From contig NZ_AP014624.1 in the NCBI RefSeq assembly GCF_000829375.1, positions 1,984,001 to 2,048,000 of the forward strand: a DNA stretch of 64,000 bases. The letters run 5' to 3'. This DNA is from Chryseobacterium sp. StRB126 (GTDB lineage Bacteria > Bacteroidota > Bacteroidia > Flavobacteriales > Weeksellaceae). The notes under the pieces were generated by a model, which was not told where the DNA came from, searched no databases, and saw only the letters and a program-made list of their open reading frames with translations. Positions 37,146 through 46,252 of the stretch are shown here, one piece after another (position 1 is the first letter of the stretch; each line of letters starts with the position of its first letter). Made by a program: the position numbers and the translations under genes.

Positions 37146-38111
37146 ATGGAATCCTATACGGAAAGAATACTGATTACAGGTGCTTTGGGACAAATCGGCA
37201 CCGAGCTTACCAATAGACTTGTTGAAATTCACGGAGCAGAAAATGTTGTCGCTTCCGGTCTGGATAGATGGCAGGAGGGAATTACCTCTGCAGGTCACTA
37301 TGAGAGAATGGATGTTACCAATACTCAATTAGTGAGACAGATCGTTAAAGATTATGACATCACTACAGTGTATCATTTGGCTTCACTTTTATCTGGAACT
37401 TCGGAAAAGCAGCCTATTTTTGCATGGAAACTGAATCTTGAGCCTCTTCTTCATTTTTGTGAAATGGCGAAAGAAGGGCTTCTTAAAAAGATCTTTTGGC
37501 CAAGTTCCATTGCGGTGTTTGGAAAAGGAATTCCTAAGCATGATGTAGGACAGGATGTAGTGCTGAACCCAACAACTGTTTATGGAATCTCTAAGATGGC
37601 AGGAGAGAAGTGGTGTGAGTATTATTTCGACAAACATGGAGTGGATGTAAGAAGTATCAGATATCCTGGATTGATTTCCTGGAAGACTCCGGCAGGTGGT
37701 GGAACAACCGATTATGCAGTTGAGATTTTCTACAAAGCTATTGAAGACGGAAAGTATACAAGTTTCATTTCCGAGAACACAGGAATGCCTATGTTGTATA
37801 TGGATGATGCCATTAATGCAACTCTGAAATTAATGGATGCTCCAAAGGAAAGTGTAACAGTACGTTCATCTTATAATTTAGGAGGGATGTCATTTACTCC
37901 AAAAGAATTGGCAGAAGAAATCAAGAAAGAAATCCCGGATTTTAGTATTGATTATAATCCGGATTTCAGACAAGCCATTGCAGATTCCTGGCCAGCTTCT
38001 ATTGATGATTCTGTAGCTAAAAAAGATTGGGGATTGACTTATGATTTCGGAATTTCTGAAATGACGAAAGACATGATTAAAAATCTTAAAGTAAAATTAG
38101 CTAAGAATTAA
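37146..38111 (+). CDS. tdh: L-threonine 3-dehydrogenase, epimerase-like (SDR) type
   Basis: 321 aa, extended SDR. NAD-binding ITGALGQIGTEL at the N-terminus, catalytic YGISKMAGE (YxxxK) near residue 140, PSSIAVFG before it. The pattern YHLASLLSGTSEKQP, IRYPGLISWKTPAGGGTTDYA is the signature of the UDP-galactose-epimerase-like threonine dehydrogenases found in flavobacteria. Oxidises threonine to 2-amino-3-oxobutyrate. Flanked by its own promoter, so independent of the peptide locus. Confidence 0.88.
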   Translation: MESYTERILITGALGQIGTELTNRLVEIHGAENVVASGLDRWQEGITSAGHYERMDVTNTQLVRQIVKDYDITTVYHLASLLSGTSEKQPIFAWKLNLEPLLHFCEMAKEGLLKKIFWPSSIAVFGKGIPKHDVGQDVVLNPTTVYGISKMAGEKWCEYYFDKHGVDVRSIRYPGLISWKTPAGGGTTDYAVEIFYKAIEDGKYTSFISENTGMPMLYMDDAINATLKLMDAPKESVTVRSSYNLGGMSFTPKELAEEIKKEIPDFSIDYNPDFRQAIADSWPASIDDSVAKKDWGLTYDFGISEMTKDMIKNLKVKLAKN

Positions 38112-38195
38112 TAATGTAAAGTAATACTTTGATTAAGTTGTTATTTAACATCTGATTTTTAATTTATTATAACTTTTATCTAAAATTTAATTTAA

Positions 38196-38948
38196 ATGGT
38201 TTTATTAACTTTCAACATTGCAAATATTGAGGCTGGAACTAAAAATGGTTCTCAAATTACGGGTGAAGAAAGATTAAAAATTACAGAAGAGAATACAAAA
38301 GCTATTCTTAGAGTTTTAGATATTCATGATACAAAAGCAAGTTTTTTTGTAGAGATTTCTCTCACTGAAAAACTGCAGAATCTTATTAAAGCAATTTCAT
38401 CCCAAGGGCATGAAATTGCTTTTTATAATAAAGGTTCAAACCTGGAAGAAATTGAGAATGCAAAGAAAAATATTCAGGATCTTTTAGGAAAACAGATTAG
38501 AGGAATTCGTCAGAAAGATGTAAAGATCCCACAGGAAAGTTTGAAGCTTTTAGAGTTTAATTATGTCTCCAATATTGACAATGCCAATATTCTTTTTCCC
38601 TTCAAACGTCTGAAAAGAGATACTGAAATTACAGAAGAAGATGGGCTTAGTATTGTGCCGGAAAGTATCTCACCCTACAGTCAGTTACCCTATAATGATT
38701 TTGTATTCCAGATTCTGCCGATGAAGTATTATCAGAATATGGTATTGGAGACATTGCAGAATGAAGAGTTTGTTTTGATCTATCTTAATGCATGGCAGTT
38801 TACCAATTTTAATAAATACCGTTTTGATATTCCTTTTTACCGAAGCTTATTTTCGGGCAAAAAAATGGAGGACAAATTAGATGCCCTCCTTATTTTTCTC
38901 AACGAGAGAGACATGGCCACTTCCCGTATGAAAGATTATATTTTTTAG
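38196..38948 (+). CDS. Degenerate polysaccharide-deacetylase-like protein
   Basis: 250 aa with a NodB-like core: VLLTFNIANIEAG, TKASFFVEISLTEKLQNLI, ISSQGHEIAFYNKG, GIRQKDVKIP. The metal-binding Asp usual in the first strand (TFDxD) is Asn here, and the HxxxH pair expected after GHE is missing (GHEIAFYN). So I expect no classical deacetylase activity. Role unknown. Independent of neighbours as far as I can see. Confidence 0.65.
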   Translation: MVLLTFNIANIEAGTKNGSQITGEERLKITEENTKAILRVLDIHDTKASFFVEISLTEKLQNLIKAISSQGHEIAFYNKGSNLEEIENAKKNIQDLLGKQIRGIRQKDVKIPQESLKLLEFNYVSNIDNANILFPFKRLKRDTEITEEDGLSIVPESISPYSQLPYNDFVFQILPMKYYQNMVLETLQNEEFVLIYLNAWQFTNFNKYRFDIPFYRSLFSGKKMEDKLDALLIFLNERDMATSRMKDYIF

Positions 38949-39114
38949 GTAATAGGTGTTAGATATTAGGTTGCAGGAATTAGGAAAGAACGATTTCTTA
39001 AAAGGACAGATGTTCCATTTCTTAATTAAATATTAAACTAAAAAAAAACTAGCAGCCAAATAGCCGGCAACTAATAACTCGTGACCCGAATCTCGCATCC
39101 CGACCCCTACATCT

Positions 39115-40341
39115 CTAACTCAGTTCAAAAAGAGTGATCTCCGGTAATACCCCAACTCTTCCCGGGTATCCCAATACTCCGAATCCTCTGTTTACATATA
39201 GTAGCTTTCCTTCGCTTTCATAAAGATCTGCCCATTTTGGGTAACGATACTGAACAGGTGACCATTTTACATTTTTAAGATCCAGTCCAAACTGCATCCC
39301 ATGAGTGTGTCCTGAAAGCGTTAAGTGGATGTTTCCGGGGTGTTTTTTTACCACATGATCAAAATGGGTAGGGTCATGGCTCATTAAGATTTTGGTTGCG
39401 GATTCAGGAACTCCTTTTAAAGCATCGTTAATTTTTCCGAATTGAGGGAATGGTTTTAATCCCCAGTTCTCAACACCAAGAATGTACAATTTTTCTCCGT
39501 TCTTTTCAATGATTCTGTGCTCGTTTCTCAATAAGTCAAATCCGGCCTGTTTTTCATAATCAATTAGGGTGTCAAGGTTTTTTTTCTTCGCTTCAGTAGA
39601 ATCCCAGGTTACATAATCAGCATAATCATGGTTTCCCAATACAGCAAATTTACCGTCTTTGGCCTTAATTTGTGAAAACACAGGAATAAATGGTTTGAAT
39701 TCATCTGCTACATTATTTACCATGTCTCCGGTGAATAAAACAAGATCGGGTTTTTGCTCGTTAATCAGATCAACAGCATGCTGCAGTTTGCTAGGATCGG
39801 AGAAACTTCCACTATGAACATCAGAGATCTGAATGATTTTATATCCTTTAAAACTTTTTGGAAGATCGGGGAATTTAACCTTTACTCTTCTCACCTTATG
39901 ACGGTATTTCCCGAATGTAATCCCATCAATAAACAGGGCAGAAAGCACTCCACTCATACCCAATCCTACAAGACTTAAGAATTTTCGCCTCTCTGGAAAG
40001 AAGTTTTCAGAGGGTTTGGCAAAGCCGACCAAATAGCCTCCGGTTCTTACAATATCATCAATTAGTAAAAATAAAACGATGAAAACTTTTGGGAGGATAA
40101 ATATCAGAAATACTGAAATCATGATCTGAGCTCTCAGCATACTTCGGTCTGATCTCTGGTAATGGGTAACCTCATAAGCGAAGATGGCATACACAATTAA
40201 AGATACTGTCCAATACCCCGTTCTTATCCAGAAATTGTTTGTAAGGGTTCTGATGGCTTGGTAGATGTAAATCTCCAAAAACAGGAAGATTCCGGCGGTG
40301 ATTAAAAGATTCTTTGACATATTCTGATTCAAAAAAAGCAC
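39115..40341 (-). CDS. Membrane-anchored calcineurin-like phosphoesterase
   Basis: 408 aa. Four or so membrane spans in the first 150 residues (NLLITAGIFLFLEIYIYQ and others), then a metallophosphoesterase domain: ISDVHSGSF, FTGDMVNN, LGNHDYADY, MSHDPTHF, LSGHTHGMQFG. These give the dinuclear metal site. Similar to YkuE-like phosphoesterases, some of which act on UDP-diacylglucosamine-type substrates; the substrate here is not decided. Confidence 0.85.
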   Translation of the reverse strand: MLFLNQNMSKNLLITAGIFLFLEIYIYQAIRTLTNNFWIRTGYWTVSLIVYAIFAYEVTHYQRSDRSMLRAQIMISVFLIFILPKVFIVLFLLIDDIVRTGGYLVGFAKPSENFFPERRKFLSLVGLGMSGVLSALFIDGITFGKYRHKVRRVKVKFPDLPKSFKGYKIIQISDVHSGSFSDPSKLQHAVDLINEQKPDLVLFTGDMVNNVADEFKPFIPVFSQIKAKDGKFAVLGNHDYADYVTWDSTEAKKKNLDTLIDYEKQAGFDLLRNEHRIIEKNGEKLYILGVENWGLKPFPQFGKINDALKGVPESATKILMSHDPTHFDHVVKKHPGNIHLTLSGHTHGMQFGLDLKNVKWSPVQYRYPKWADLYESEGKLLYVNRGFGVLGYPGRVGVLPEITLFELS

Positions 40342-40366
40342 AAAAGAAGATTTCCTTTGTGCTTTT
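40333..40366 (-). terminator. Terminator after the KASIII-like gene
   Basis: AAAAGCACAAA/TTTGTGCTTTT stem with a 11-nt loop and T's on the minus strand, between the KASIII-like gene and the phosphoesterase gene. Confidence 0.75.
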
Positions 40367-40389
40367 TATATTTTTAATTAAAATTATTT

Positions 40390-41457
40390 TTAAGGAAATC
40401 TGTAAACGATAGCATTGATGTTCATTCCGGCACCTACCGAAGTCATTACAATGTTACCATTCTCTTTAAACGATTGACCCTCCATTTTTCCTTTAATTAT
40501 TAAATCATACATAGTAGGAATGGTGGCAACAGATGTATTTCCAAGGTTTTGGATCGTCATAGGAGAGATAGCGTGATCGTATTCTTTCACATCATAAAGT
40601 CTGTGAAGTCTTTCAATCATAGCATAATCCATTTTAGCATTAGCTTGGTGGATAAGAATTTTGTCGATATCTTCAATAGAAAGACCTGCATCAGTAATGG
40701 TGTCTTTAATGGCTACAGGAACATTTTTAAGAGCGTATTCGTAGATTTTTCTACCTAACATTCTTACGTAAAGACGCTTTTGATCTACTTCTTTGTTTAT
40801 AGATGGTTGATTTTCAAGATAATTTAGTTCAGGGCCGTTGTCACAGATCGTATTGTGAGCAATGATTCCTACATTTTCCTCATCTGTTGCTTTTACAATT
40901 ACCGCTCCGGCACCGTCAGCAAAGATCATTCTGTTTCTGTCATGCGGGTCTGTTACACGGCTTAAAGTTTCTGCTCCAATAACAAGAATAGTTTTGGCCA
41001 CTTTAGCTTTAATAAGATTGTCTGCTAAAATCATACCTTCTACCCATCCCGGGCAACCGAAAATCATGTCATACGTTACACATTTTCTGTTTTTAATTCC
41101 TAGTTTATTCTTAACTCTTGCTGCCATTGTCGGCATAAAGTCTGCGTATCCGTTCTCTGTAACTTCCCCGAAATTACTTGCGTAAATAATATAATCCAGT
41201 TCTTCGCCGTCTACTTTTGCATCCTCAAGGGCAATTTTTGCGGCTTCATAACCGATCTGTGAATTGGAAAGATCATCTTCAATAAATCTCCTGTTTTCGA
41301 TTTCTGTAATTTCTACAAACTTAGCAATGGTCTCTTCCACAGGTTTTTCAATCTTTACTCCGTCTTCGGTGTAGAACTCGGAATTCATGAAGTAATCTCT
41401 ACCAACAACTCTGTTCGGAATATAACATCCAGAGCCAATAATGATCGTATTCGACAT
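40390..41457 (-). CDS. 3-oxoacyl-ACP synthase III family protein
   Basis: 355 aa, KASIII thiolase fold. Catalytic triad: C135 in MIFGCPGWVEG, H270 in LIHQANAKMD, N307 in IQNLGNTSVATIP. It is longer than E. coli FabH (317) and the N-terminus has an insert (TEDGVKIEKPVEET). It may start fatty acids or make a special acyl chain (branched starter, flexirubin- or quinolone-like). Standing alone away from other fab genes, its exact pathway is open. Confidence 0.83.
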   Translation of the reverse strand: MSNTIIIGSGCYIPNRVVGRDYFMNSEFYTEDGVKIEKPVEETIAKFVEITEIENRRFIEDDLSNSQIGYEAAKIALEDAKVDGEELDYIIYASNFGEVTENGYADFMPTMAARVKNKLGIKNRKCVTYDMIFGCPGWVEGMILADNLIKAKVAKTILVIGAETLSRVTDPHDRNRMIFADGAGAVIVKATDEENVGIIAHNTICDNGPELNYLENQPSINKEVDQKRLYVRMLGRKIYEYALKNVPVAIKDTITDAGLSIEDIDKILIHQANAKMDYAMIERLHRLYDVKEYDHAISPMTIQNLGNTSVATIPTMYDLIIKGKMEGQSFKENGNIVMTSVGAGMNINAIVYRFP

Positions 41458-41528
41458 TCGTTTATATGATTTTTTTAAAGATGCAAAGTTAATAATTAAT
41501 ATTAATAACGGAGAATTAAAAATATTAT

Positions 41529-41536
41529 TAAATTTG
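41529..41536 (+). promoter_or_regulatory. -7 box TAAATTTG
   Basis: TAnnTTTG match 22 bp before the ATG at 41559. Confidence 0.55.
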
Positions 41537-41558
41537 CAAAAATTGTACTTTACAATCT

Positions 41559-42128
41559 ATGAAAAACAACCCATCCTTAAAAGGCTTACTTATTGCAGGT
41601 GTGGCGTTTATCGTTGCCTTTGGGATCTACTTCCTTTTTTTAGCCAAGAAGAATTATTATGTTGTAGATAATCCTACCCCTAACACGTATTACTTTAAAA
41701 TCAATAACGGTTCTGAAGGAATTATATCGGCGGGGCAGTATGTGCATGTGGATTTGAATAAGGGAAAAAACTCTATTCAGGTTTTCGATCAGAATAAAAA
41801 AATGCTTTACGATTCGGCATTTGAAGTAAACAAACTTCGTGGTCTGCTTAATATTGCGCATCAGGATTACTACGTGAATGACCAGTACTACGGGTATAAT
41901 CTTAAAAAAGATTCGTTATTGACAGCGCTTGACAAGACTGTTATTGACGGAAAGGATTACTACGGAGGAGCAAAGCGTTTCAATAAGCTTTACACAGAAG
42001 ATTTTTATTACAATGTAGATGAAGATTATGACAAAGTGATTAAGAATGTCCAGAAAGTGGAATCAAGATCAAAAGTCTTCAGAAAGCAGGATTTCCTAAA
42101 TTATTATAAAGAATATTACAAGTTTTAA
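41559..42128 (+). CDS. Single-pass membrane protein of unknown function
   Basis: 189 aa. One N-terminal membrane anchor (LIAGVAFIVAFGIYFLFLA), then a Tyr/Lys/Asp-rich soluble domain probably facing the periplasm (YYFKINNGSEGIISAGQYVHV). No known domain recognised. It is the first gene of an operon with menG (3-bp gap) and porT. Confidence 0.65.
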   Translation: MKNNPSLKGLLIAGVAFIVAFGIYFLFLAKKNYYVVDNPTPNTYYFKINNGSEGIISAGQYVHVDLNKGKNSIQVFDQNKKMLYDSAFEVNKLRGLLNIAHQDYYVNDQYYGYNLKKDSLLTALDKTVIDGKDYYGGAKRFNKLYTEDFYYNVDEDYDKVIKNVQKVESRSKVFRKQDFLNYYKEYYKF

Positions 42129-42131
42129 GTT

Positions 42132-42863
42132 TTGACAAAAGATATCACTAAAGTTACTCCCTACAATTCTGAGGCTACTAAGAAGAGCCAGGTAGAGGAT
42201 ATGTTCGACAATATTGCACCAAAGTATGACCTCTTGAACCATGTTTTATCCATGAAAATTGATGTTTTATGGAGAAATAAATTGGTAAAATGGATGAAAA
42301 ATGATAACCCGCAGGAAGTGCTGGATGTGGCTACAGGAACGGGAGATCTTGCCATTACGATCGAAAAAGGAACCGGTTCAAAAGTAGTTGGTTTAGATTT
42401 ATCACAACAAATGCTCAATGTTGGCGTTATTAAAATAAAAAAACTTAAATTAGACGGCAAAATTTCCATGCAAAAAGGAGATGCAGAAAATTTACCTTTC
42501 GAGGACAATAGATTTGATGCTGTTTCCGTTGCATTTGGAGTAAGGAATTTTGAGAACCTTCCCAAAGGTTTGGCAGAGTTAAGAAGAGTAGTTAAAGATA
42601 ACAAAAGTGTTTATATACTGGAGTTTTCAAAGGTTGAGGGTTTTATGGGGCCATTTTATATGTTTTATTTCAAAAATATATTGCCTGCAATAGGTAAACT
42701 GGTTTCCAAAGATAATAGGGCGTATACATACCTTCCGGATTCTGTAAATGCTTTTCCTTTCGGGGAGAAGATGAAGCAAATTCTTTTAGATACGGGATTT
42801 AAGAAAGTTGAATATAAAAAATTAAGTTTGGGTATAGCCACAATTTATAAAGCAACAAAGTAA
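42132..42863 (+). CDS. menG: Demethylmenaquinone methyltransferase
   Basis: 243 aa (also called ubiE). Last step of menaquinone synthesis, the quinone used by cydAB in this organism. SAM motif LDVATGTGDLAI; the family motifs FDNIAPKYDLLNHVLSM and YKKLSLGIATIY at the end. It starts with TTG at 42132, 3 bp after the previous stop. In flavobacteria this gene commonly sits beside porT, as here. Confidence 0.94.
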   Translation: MTKDITKVTPYNSEATKKSQVEDMFDNIAPKYDLLNHVLSMKIDVLWRNKLVKWMKNDNPQEVLDVATGTGDLAITIEKGTGSKVVGLDLSQQMLNVGVIKIKKLKLDGKISMQKGDAENLPFEDNRFDAVSVAFGVRNFENLPKGLAELRRVVKDNKSVYILEFSKVEGFMGPFYMFYFKNILPAIGKLVSKDNRAYTYLPDSVNAFPFGEKMKQILLDTGFKKVEYKKLSLGIATIYKATK

Positions 42864-42866
42864 CCT

Positions 42867-43652
42867 ATGAATAAATTTCTATTAAAAGCACTGGTTTTAA
42901 CCTCAGTAAATGTTGCCGTTTTTGCAAACGCGCAATTTAGAACCCGAAACAGAATGGATAAGTTGGAAGATTTCGACGAGCAGAAATTCAGTTGGGGTTT
43001 TTATTTGAACGGGAATAAACTGGACTACCGAATCGTATTACATCCAACCTATGGGATGAAAGATAATCAGAATCTTGTTACCAGCACTAAAGAAAGTTAC
43101 AGCTTCGGTGCCGGGCTTATTGCAAAATGGAGACTGAATGATTATCTGGATGTAAGAGTAGAGCCGGGGTTGCAGTTTGCACAAAGACAGCTGACTTTTA
43201 ATACTCAATCCAATGATTTGTATGCAGGTGGATCTGTAACTAATCCTCCTTTTACACCAATCCCTTTACAGGAAAAAGATAAAGTAAGGGATATTAAATC
43301 TACATTGGTTGACATTCCGGTACTTTTGGAGCTTCACGGAAGAAGATGGTACAACTCAAGACCATATGTTGCAGCTGGGGTAAACTATGTTGTGAACCTA
43401 CAGTCTAACTCAAGTTCTACGGATGACAATATGCAGCAGATCTTCAGAACTACTACTCATAACTTTGCGTGGTCTGCAGAAATGGGAATCCAGTTTTATT
43501 TCAATAAATTTAAACTTACCCCTGCTATTAGAGGAACATTTTTCATGAATAATGAAAAAGTGGCTGATAATGCTACTACACCTCCTTACTGGGCTTCTGC
43601 AGTATCTACATTACAGACCAGAGCCGTAATGTTTGTACTAAAATTTGAATAA
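42867..43652 (+). CDS. porT: Type IX secretion system outer-membrane protein PorT
   Basis: 261 aa. Signal peptide (VNVAVFANAQ), then an outer-membrane beta-barrel (FSWGFYLNGNKLDYRIVL, GFGLIAKWRL-type strands, VLKFE C-terminus with aromatic-poor end). PorT/SprT is needed for type IX secretion and gliding; the delta-60 protein at 13919 has a matching sorting signal. 3-bp gap after menG. Confidence 0.88.
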   Translation: MNKFLLKALVLTSVNVAVFANAQFRTRNRMDKLEDFDEQKFSWGFYLNGNKLDYRIVLHPTYGMKDNQNLVTSTKESYSFGAGLIAKWRLNDYLDVRVEPGLQFAQRQLTFNTQSNDLYAGGSVTNPPFTPIPLQEKDKVRDIKSTLVDIPVLLELHGRRWYNSRPYVAAGVNYVVNLQSNSSSTDDNMQQIFRTTTHNFAWSAEMGIQFYFNKFKLTPAIRGTFFMNNEKVADNATTPPYWASAVSTLQTRAVMFVLKFE

Positions 43653-43677
43653 GAAATTATCAAATTAAAAATACTCA

Positions 43678-43703
43678 GGAGATGCTTTTGCATCTCCTTT
43701 TTT
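43678..43703 (+). terminator. Terminator after porT
   Basis: GGAGATGC/GCATCTCC stem with TTTT loop, then T6. Confidence 0.88.
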
Positions 43704-43756
43704 GTGGAGAGATCAAAATATAGGACTATTTATTTTTGTTAGTGTTAATATTTTTT

Positions 43757-43764
43757 TATTTTTG
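43757..43764 (+). promoter_or_regulatory. -7 box TATTTTTG, fixes the start of the next gene
   Basis: TAnnTTTG match. It lies inside the longest frame of the next gene, so translation should begin downstream, at ATG 43792. Confidence 0.55.
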
Positions 43765-43791
43765 CTTCTAGTTAGAATATACAAACCTGAA

Positions 43792-44094
43792 ATGCTTCAA
43801 GATTTAGAAAACAATTTTTCAGAATTAGAGAGAAAAATTTCGACTCTGCAAAAGAACTATAAGAATCTTACAGAAAATTTGACAGAATTAAGTTTTGAGC
43901 ATGAAGAATTGAAGAAGAAGTATGATGAGGAAAGAAGAAGAAATCAGGTATTAGCAGAAGAACAAAAAAATATAAAGCTTTATTCAGCAATATCAGGAAA
44001 TCCTGAACACAATAGGTTAATGAAAAACCATATCAACAGATTGGTAAAAGAAATTGATTTCTGTATTGCTCAGCTTCAAAACAGTGGATTATAA
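43792..44094 (+). CDS. Coiled-coil protein upstream of zapA
   Basis: 100 aa from ATG 43792 (MLQDLENNFSELERKIST). The longer frame from a TTG at 43702 starts inside the porT terminator and is rejected. Most of the protein is a coiled coil (LENNFSELERKISTLQ, NLTENLTELSFEHEELKK), ending MKNHINRLVKEIDFCIAQL. It overlaps zapA by one base (TAATG). Likely a division-associated partner of ZapA, by context only. Confidence 0.72.
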   Translation: MLQDLENNFSELERKISTLQKNYKNLTENLTELSFEHEELKKKYDEERRRNQVLAEEQKNIKLYSAISGNPEHNRLMKNHINRLVKEIDFCIAQLQNSGL

Positions 44095-44381
44095 TGGAGG
44101 TAAGGAGAATAACCGTAAACATTGCAGGAAGAGTGTATCCGCTGAACGTACCGGCAGCAGAAGAAGAAACTTTGCGTAAGGTAGGGAAGCAGATCGAGAA
44201 TATGATTAAAGATTTTGAACAGAACTTCGATGTAAGAGATAAACAAGACGCTTTGGCGATGTGTGCCCTGAAACTGGGAACCAATGCAGAAGTAGTTTCT
44301 CTTAACTACGAGAAAAATATTAATTCTACCAACGAAAGATTACAACAGATCAATCAATCGTTGAATGAAATCGGGAAATAG
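44094..44381 (+). CDS. zapA: Cell division protein ZapA
   Basis: 95 aa. Stabilises FtsZ filaments at midcell. N-terminal beta domain RRITVNIAGRVYPLNVPAAE, then EETLRKVGKQIENMIKDFEQ and a long helix with KQDALAMCALKLGTNAE. Coupled to the coiled-coil gene before it. Confidence 0.88.
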   Translation: MEVRRITVNIAGRVYPLNVPAAEEETLRKVGKQIENMIKDFEQNFDVRDKQDALAMCALKLGTNAEVVSLNYEKNINSTNERLQQINQSLNEIGK

Positions 44382-44402
44382 ATTTTTTTTCCTGAACAAG
44401 CT

Positions 44403-44572
44403 GCCTACAATAATTCTAACACATTAAAGGTAAACTCAACGCTAAACAATTACCGAACAAATGTCCATCGAATGGCGTGCCGGTCTTCCGGATTACAGAC
44501 AGTGGAAATCAGTTCAAATCGTGTTGATTAGGAGTTTACTCTCAATCTCTGGATTATTGTAGGCTTTTTTTA
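44403..44572 (+). ncRNA. ssrS: 6S RNA candidate (6S-Flavo type)
   Basis: About 165 nt between zapA and rny. The ends pair perfectly over 12 bp (44403-44414 with 44553-44564) and a T7 run follows. Inside, 44430-44437 pairs with 44532-44539 and CCGG-TCTT-CCGG (44480-44491) forms an apical hairpin, leaving a large internal loop between. Long rod, central bubble and zapA neighbourhood (as zapA-ssrS in gammaproteobacteria) all fit 6S RNA, which binds RNA polymerase. Family assignment is inference. Confidence 0.62.
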
Positions 44573-44613
44573 TTTTTAAAGGATATGAATACAATTAAAA
44601 CTCAATATACATT

Positions 44614-46179
44614 ATGATAGAAGTTATAGTCGGTGTTGTATGTTTAGTAATCGGGGCTGCCGTGGGAATAATGTTCTCAAAAAGCTCTCTGAATACTAAG
44701 GCAAAATTTATTATGGATGATGCTAAGAAAAACGCCGAAAACCTTATAGAAAAAGCTAACGTACAGGCTGAATCCATAAAGAAAGAAAAGAATCTTCAAG
44801 CTAAAGAAAAATTCCTTGAATTGAAATCACAGCATGATGCTGATATCCAGTCCCGCGAAAAGAAAATGCAGGAAGTGGAAAAAAGAACTAAAGACAAGGA
44901 GCATAAGTTTAATGATGAGCTTAGCAAGATTGGAAAACTTGAAAAAGATTTAGACAAACAGATTGCTGATTATTCTAAGAAGAACGAAATTTTAGACAAA
45001 AAGCAACAGGAATTAGATATAGCAACGGCTAAAAAAGTAGAAATACTTGAAAAAATCTCTAATTACACTGCTGATGAAGCTAAAGCAGAATTGGTAGAAA
45101 CCATGAAAGCTGAAGCGAAGACAAGAGCTCAGGCACACGTTCAGGGCATCATGGAGGAAGCTCAGATGAATGCTAAAAACGAAGCGAGAAAAATTGTTAT
45201 CCAAACAATTCAGAGAATCGGAACAGAGCAGGCTATTGAGAACTCAGTATCAGTATTTAACATTGAATCTGACGAAGTAAAAGGTAGAATCATTGGTAGA
45301 GAAGGGAGAAATATCCGTGCTTTAGAAGCGGTAACAGGAGTTGAGATCATTGTGGACGATACCCCGGAAGCTATTCTTCTTTCATGTTTCGATCCGGTAA
45401 GAAGAGAGATTGCAAGACTATCCCTTCACAGATTGGTTACCGATGGTAGAATTCACCCGGCAAGAATTGAAGAAGTTGTTGAAAAAACAAGAAAACAAAT
45501 TGAAGAGGAGATCATTGAAGTAGGAAAAAGAACGATCATCGATTTAGGAATCCACGGATTACACCCTGAGTTAATCAAGATCGTAGGTAGAATGAAATAC
45601 CGTTCTTCATATGGTCAAAACCTATTACAGCACTCAAGAGAAGTAGCTAACATTGCTGCAACAATGGCTGCTGAATTAGGATTAAATGTTAAGCTAGCTA
45701 AGAGAGCTGGTCTTTTACACGATATTGGTAAAGTTCCTGAACAGGAATCAGAATTACCACACGCACTTTTAGGAATGCAGTGGGCTGAGAAATACGGAGA
45801 AAATCCAGAAGTAGTAAATGCTATTGGTGCTCACCACGACGAAATTGAAATGAAATCTCTGTTATCTCCAATCATTCAGGTAGCTGATGCGATCTCAGGA
45901 GCAAGACCAGGAGCAAGAAGACAGGTATTGGAATCTTATATCCAGAGACTGAAAGATCTTGAATCTGCAGCATTAAGCTTCGATGGAGTATCTAGCGCTT
46001 ATGCTATTCAGGCAGGTAGAGAATTAAGAGTAATGGTAGAAAGTGGAAAAGTGAATGATGAAGTAGCTTCTCAATTATCTTATGATATCTCTGAAAAGAT
46101 CCAGAATGAACTTACTTACCCTGGACAGGTGAAAGTAACCGTAATTAGAGAAACAAGAGCCGTGAATATTGCAAGATAA
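44614..46179 (+). CDS. rny: Ribonuclease Y
   Basis: 521 aa endoribonuclease that begins mRNA decay at the membrane. N-terminal membrane helix ([18 protein letters not shown]), a long Lys/Glu coiled coil (about 25-200), KH domain with [17 protein letters not shown], and HD domain with [12 protein letters not shown] and AHHDEIE. Length and order are normal for the family. Confidence 0.96.
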   Translation: MIEVIVGVVCLVIGAAVGIMFSKSSLNTKAKFIMDDAKKNAENLIEKANVQAESIKKEKNLQAKEKFLELKSQHDADIQSREKKMQEVEKRTKDKEHKFNDELSKIGKLEKDLDKQIADYSKKNEILDKKQQELDIATAKKVEILEKISNYTADEAKAELVETMKAEAKTRAQAHVQGIMEEAQMNAKNEARKIVIQTIQRIGTEQAIENSVSVFNIESDEVKGRIIGREGRNIRALEAVTGVEIIVDDTPEAILLSCFDPVRREIARLSLHRLVTDGRIHPARIEEVVEKTRKQIEEEIIEVGKRTIIDLGIHGLHPELIKIVGRMKYRSSYGQNLLQHSREVANIAATMAAELGLNVKLAKRAGLLHDIGKVPEQESELPHALLGMQWAEKYGENPEVVNAIGAHHDEIEMKSLLSPIIQVADAISGARPGARRQVLESYIQRLKDLESAALSFDGVSSAYAIQAGRELRVMVESGKVNDEVASQLSYDISEKIQNELTYPGQVKVTVIRETRAVNIAR

Positions 46180-46202
46180 TAATCGGAACAAGATATTTTA
46201 TA

Positions 46203-46237
46203 AAAACCTTTCAAGAGATTGAAAGGTTTTTTATTTT
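46203..46237 (+). terminator. rny terminator
   Basis: Perfect 11-bp stem (46203-46213 with 46220-46230), 6-nt loop, T-rich tail. Confidence 0.88.
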
Positions 46238-46252
46238 TATCAAAACTTAACA

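Noticed and set aside
42161..42604. 147-codon frame antisense to menG
   Set aside because: Shadow of the menG reading frame; no ribosome site and no recognisable protein.
43702..43791. N-terminal membrane-like extension of the coiled-coil gene before zapA
   Set aside because: Starts with TTG inside the porT terminator and contains the likely promoter box, so it is probably not translated.
44403..44572. tmRNA or a riboswitch for rny as alternatives for the structured RNA
   Set aside because: No tRNA-like acceptor or tag-coding frame is visible, and the terminator lies at the end of the full rod rather than in an expression platform.
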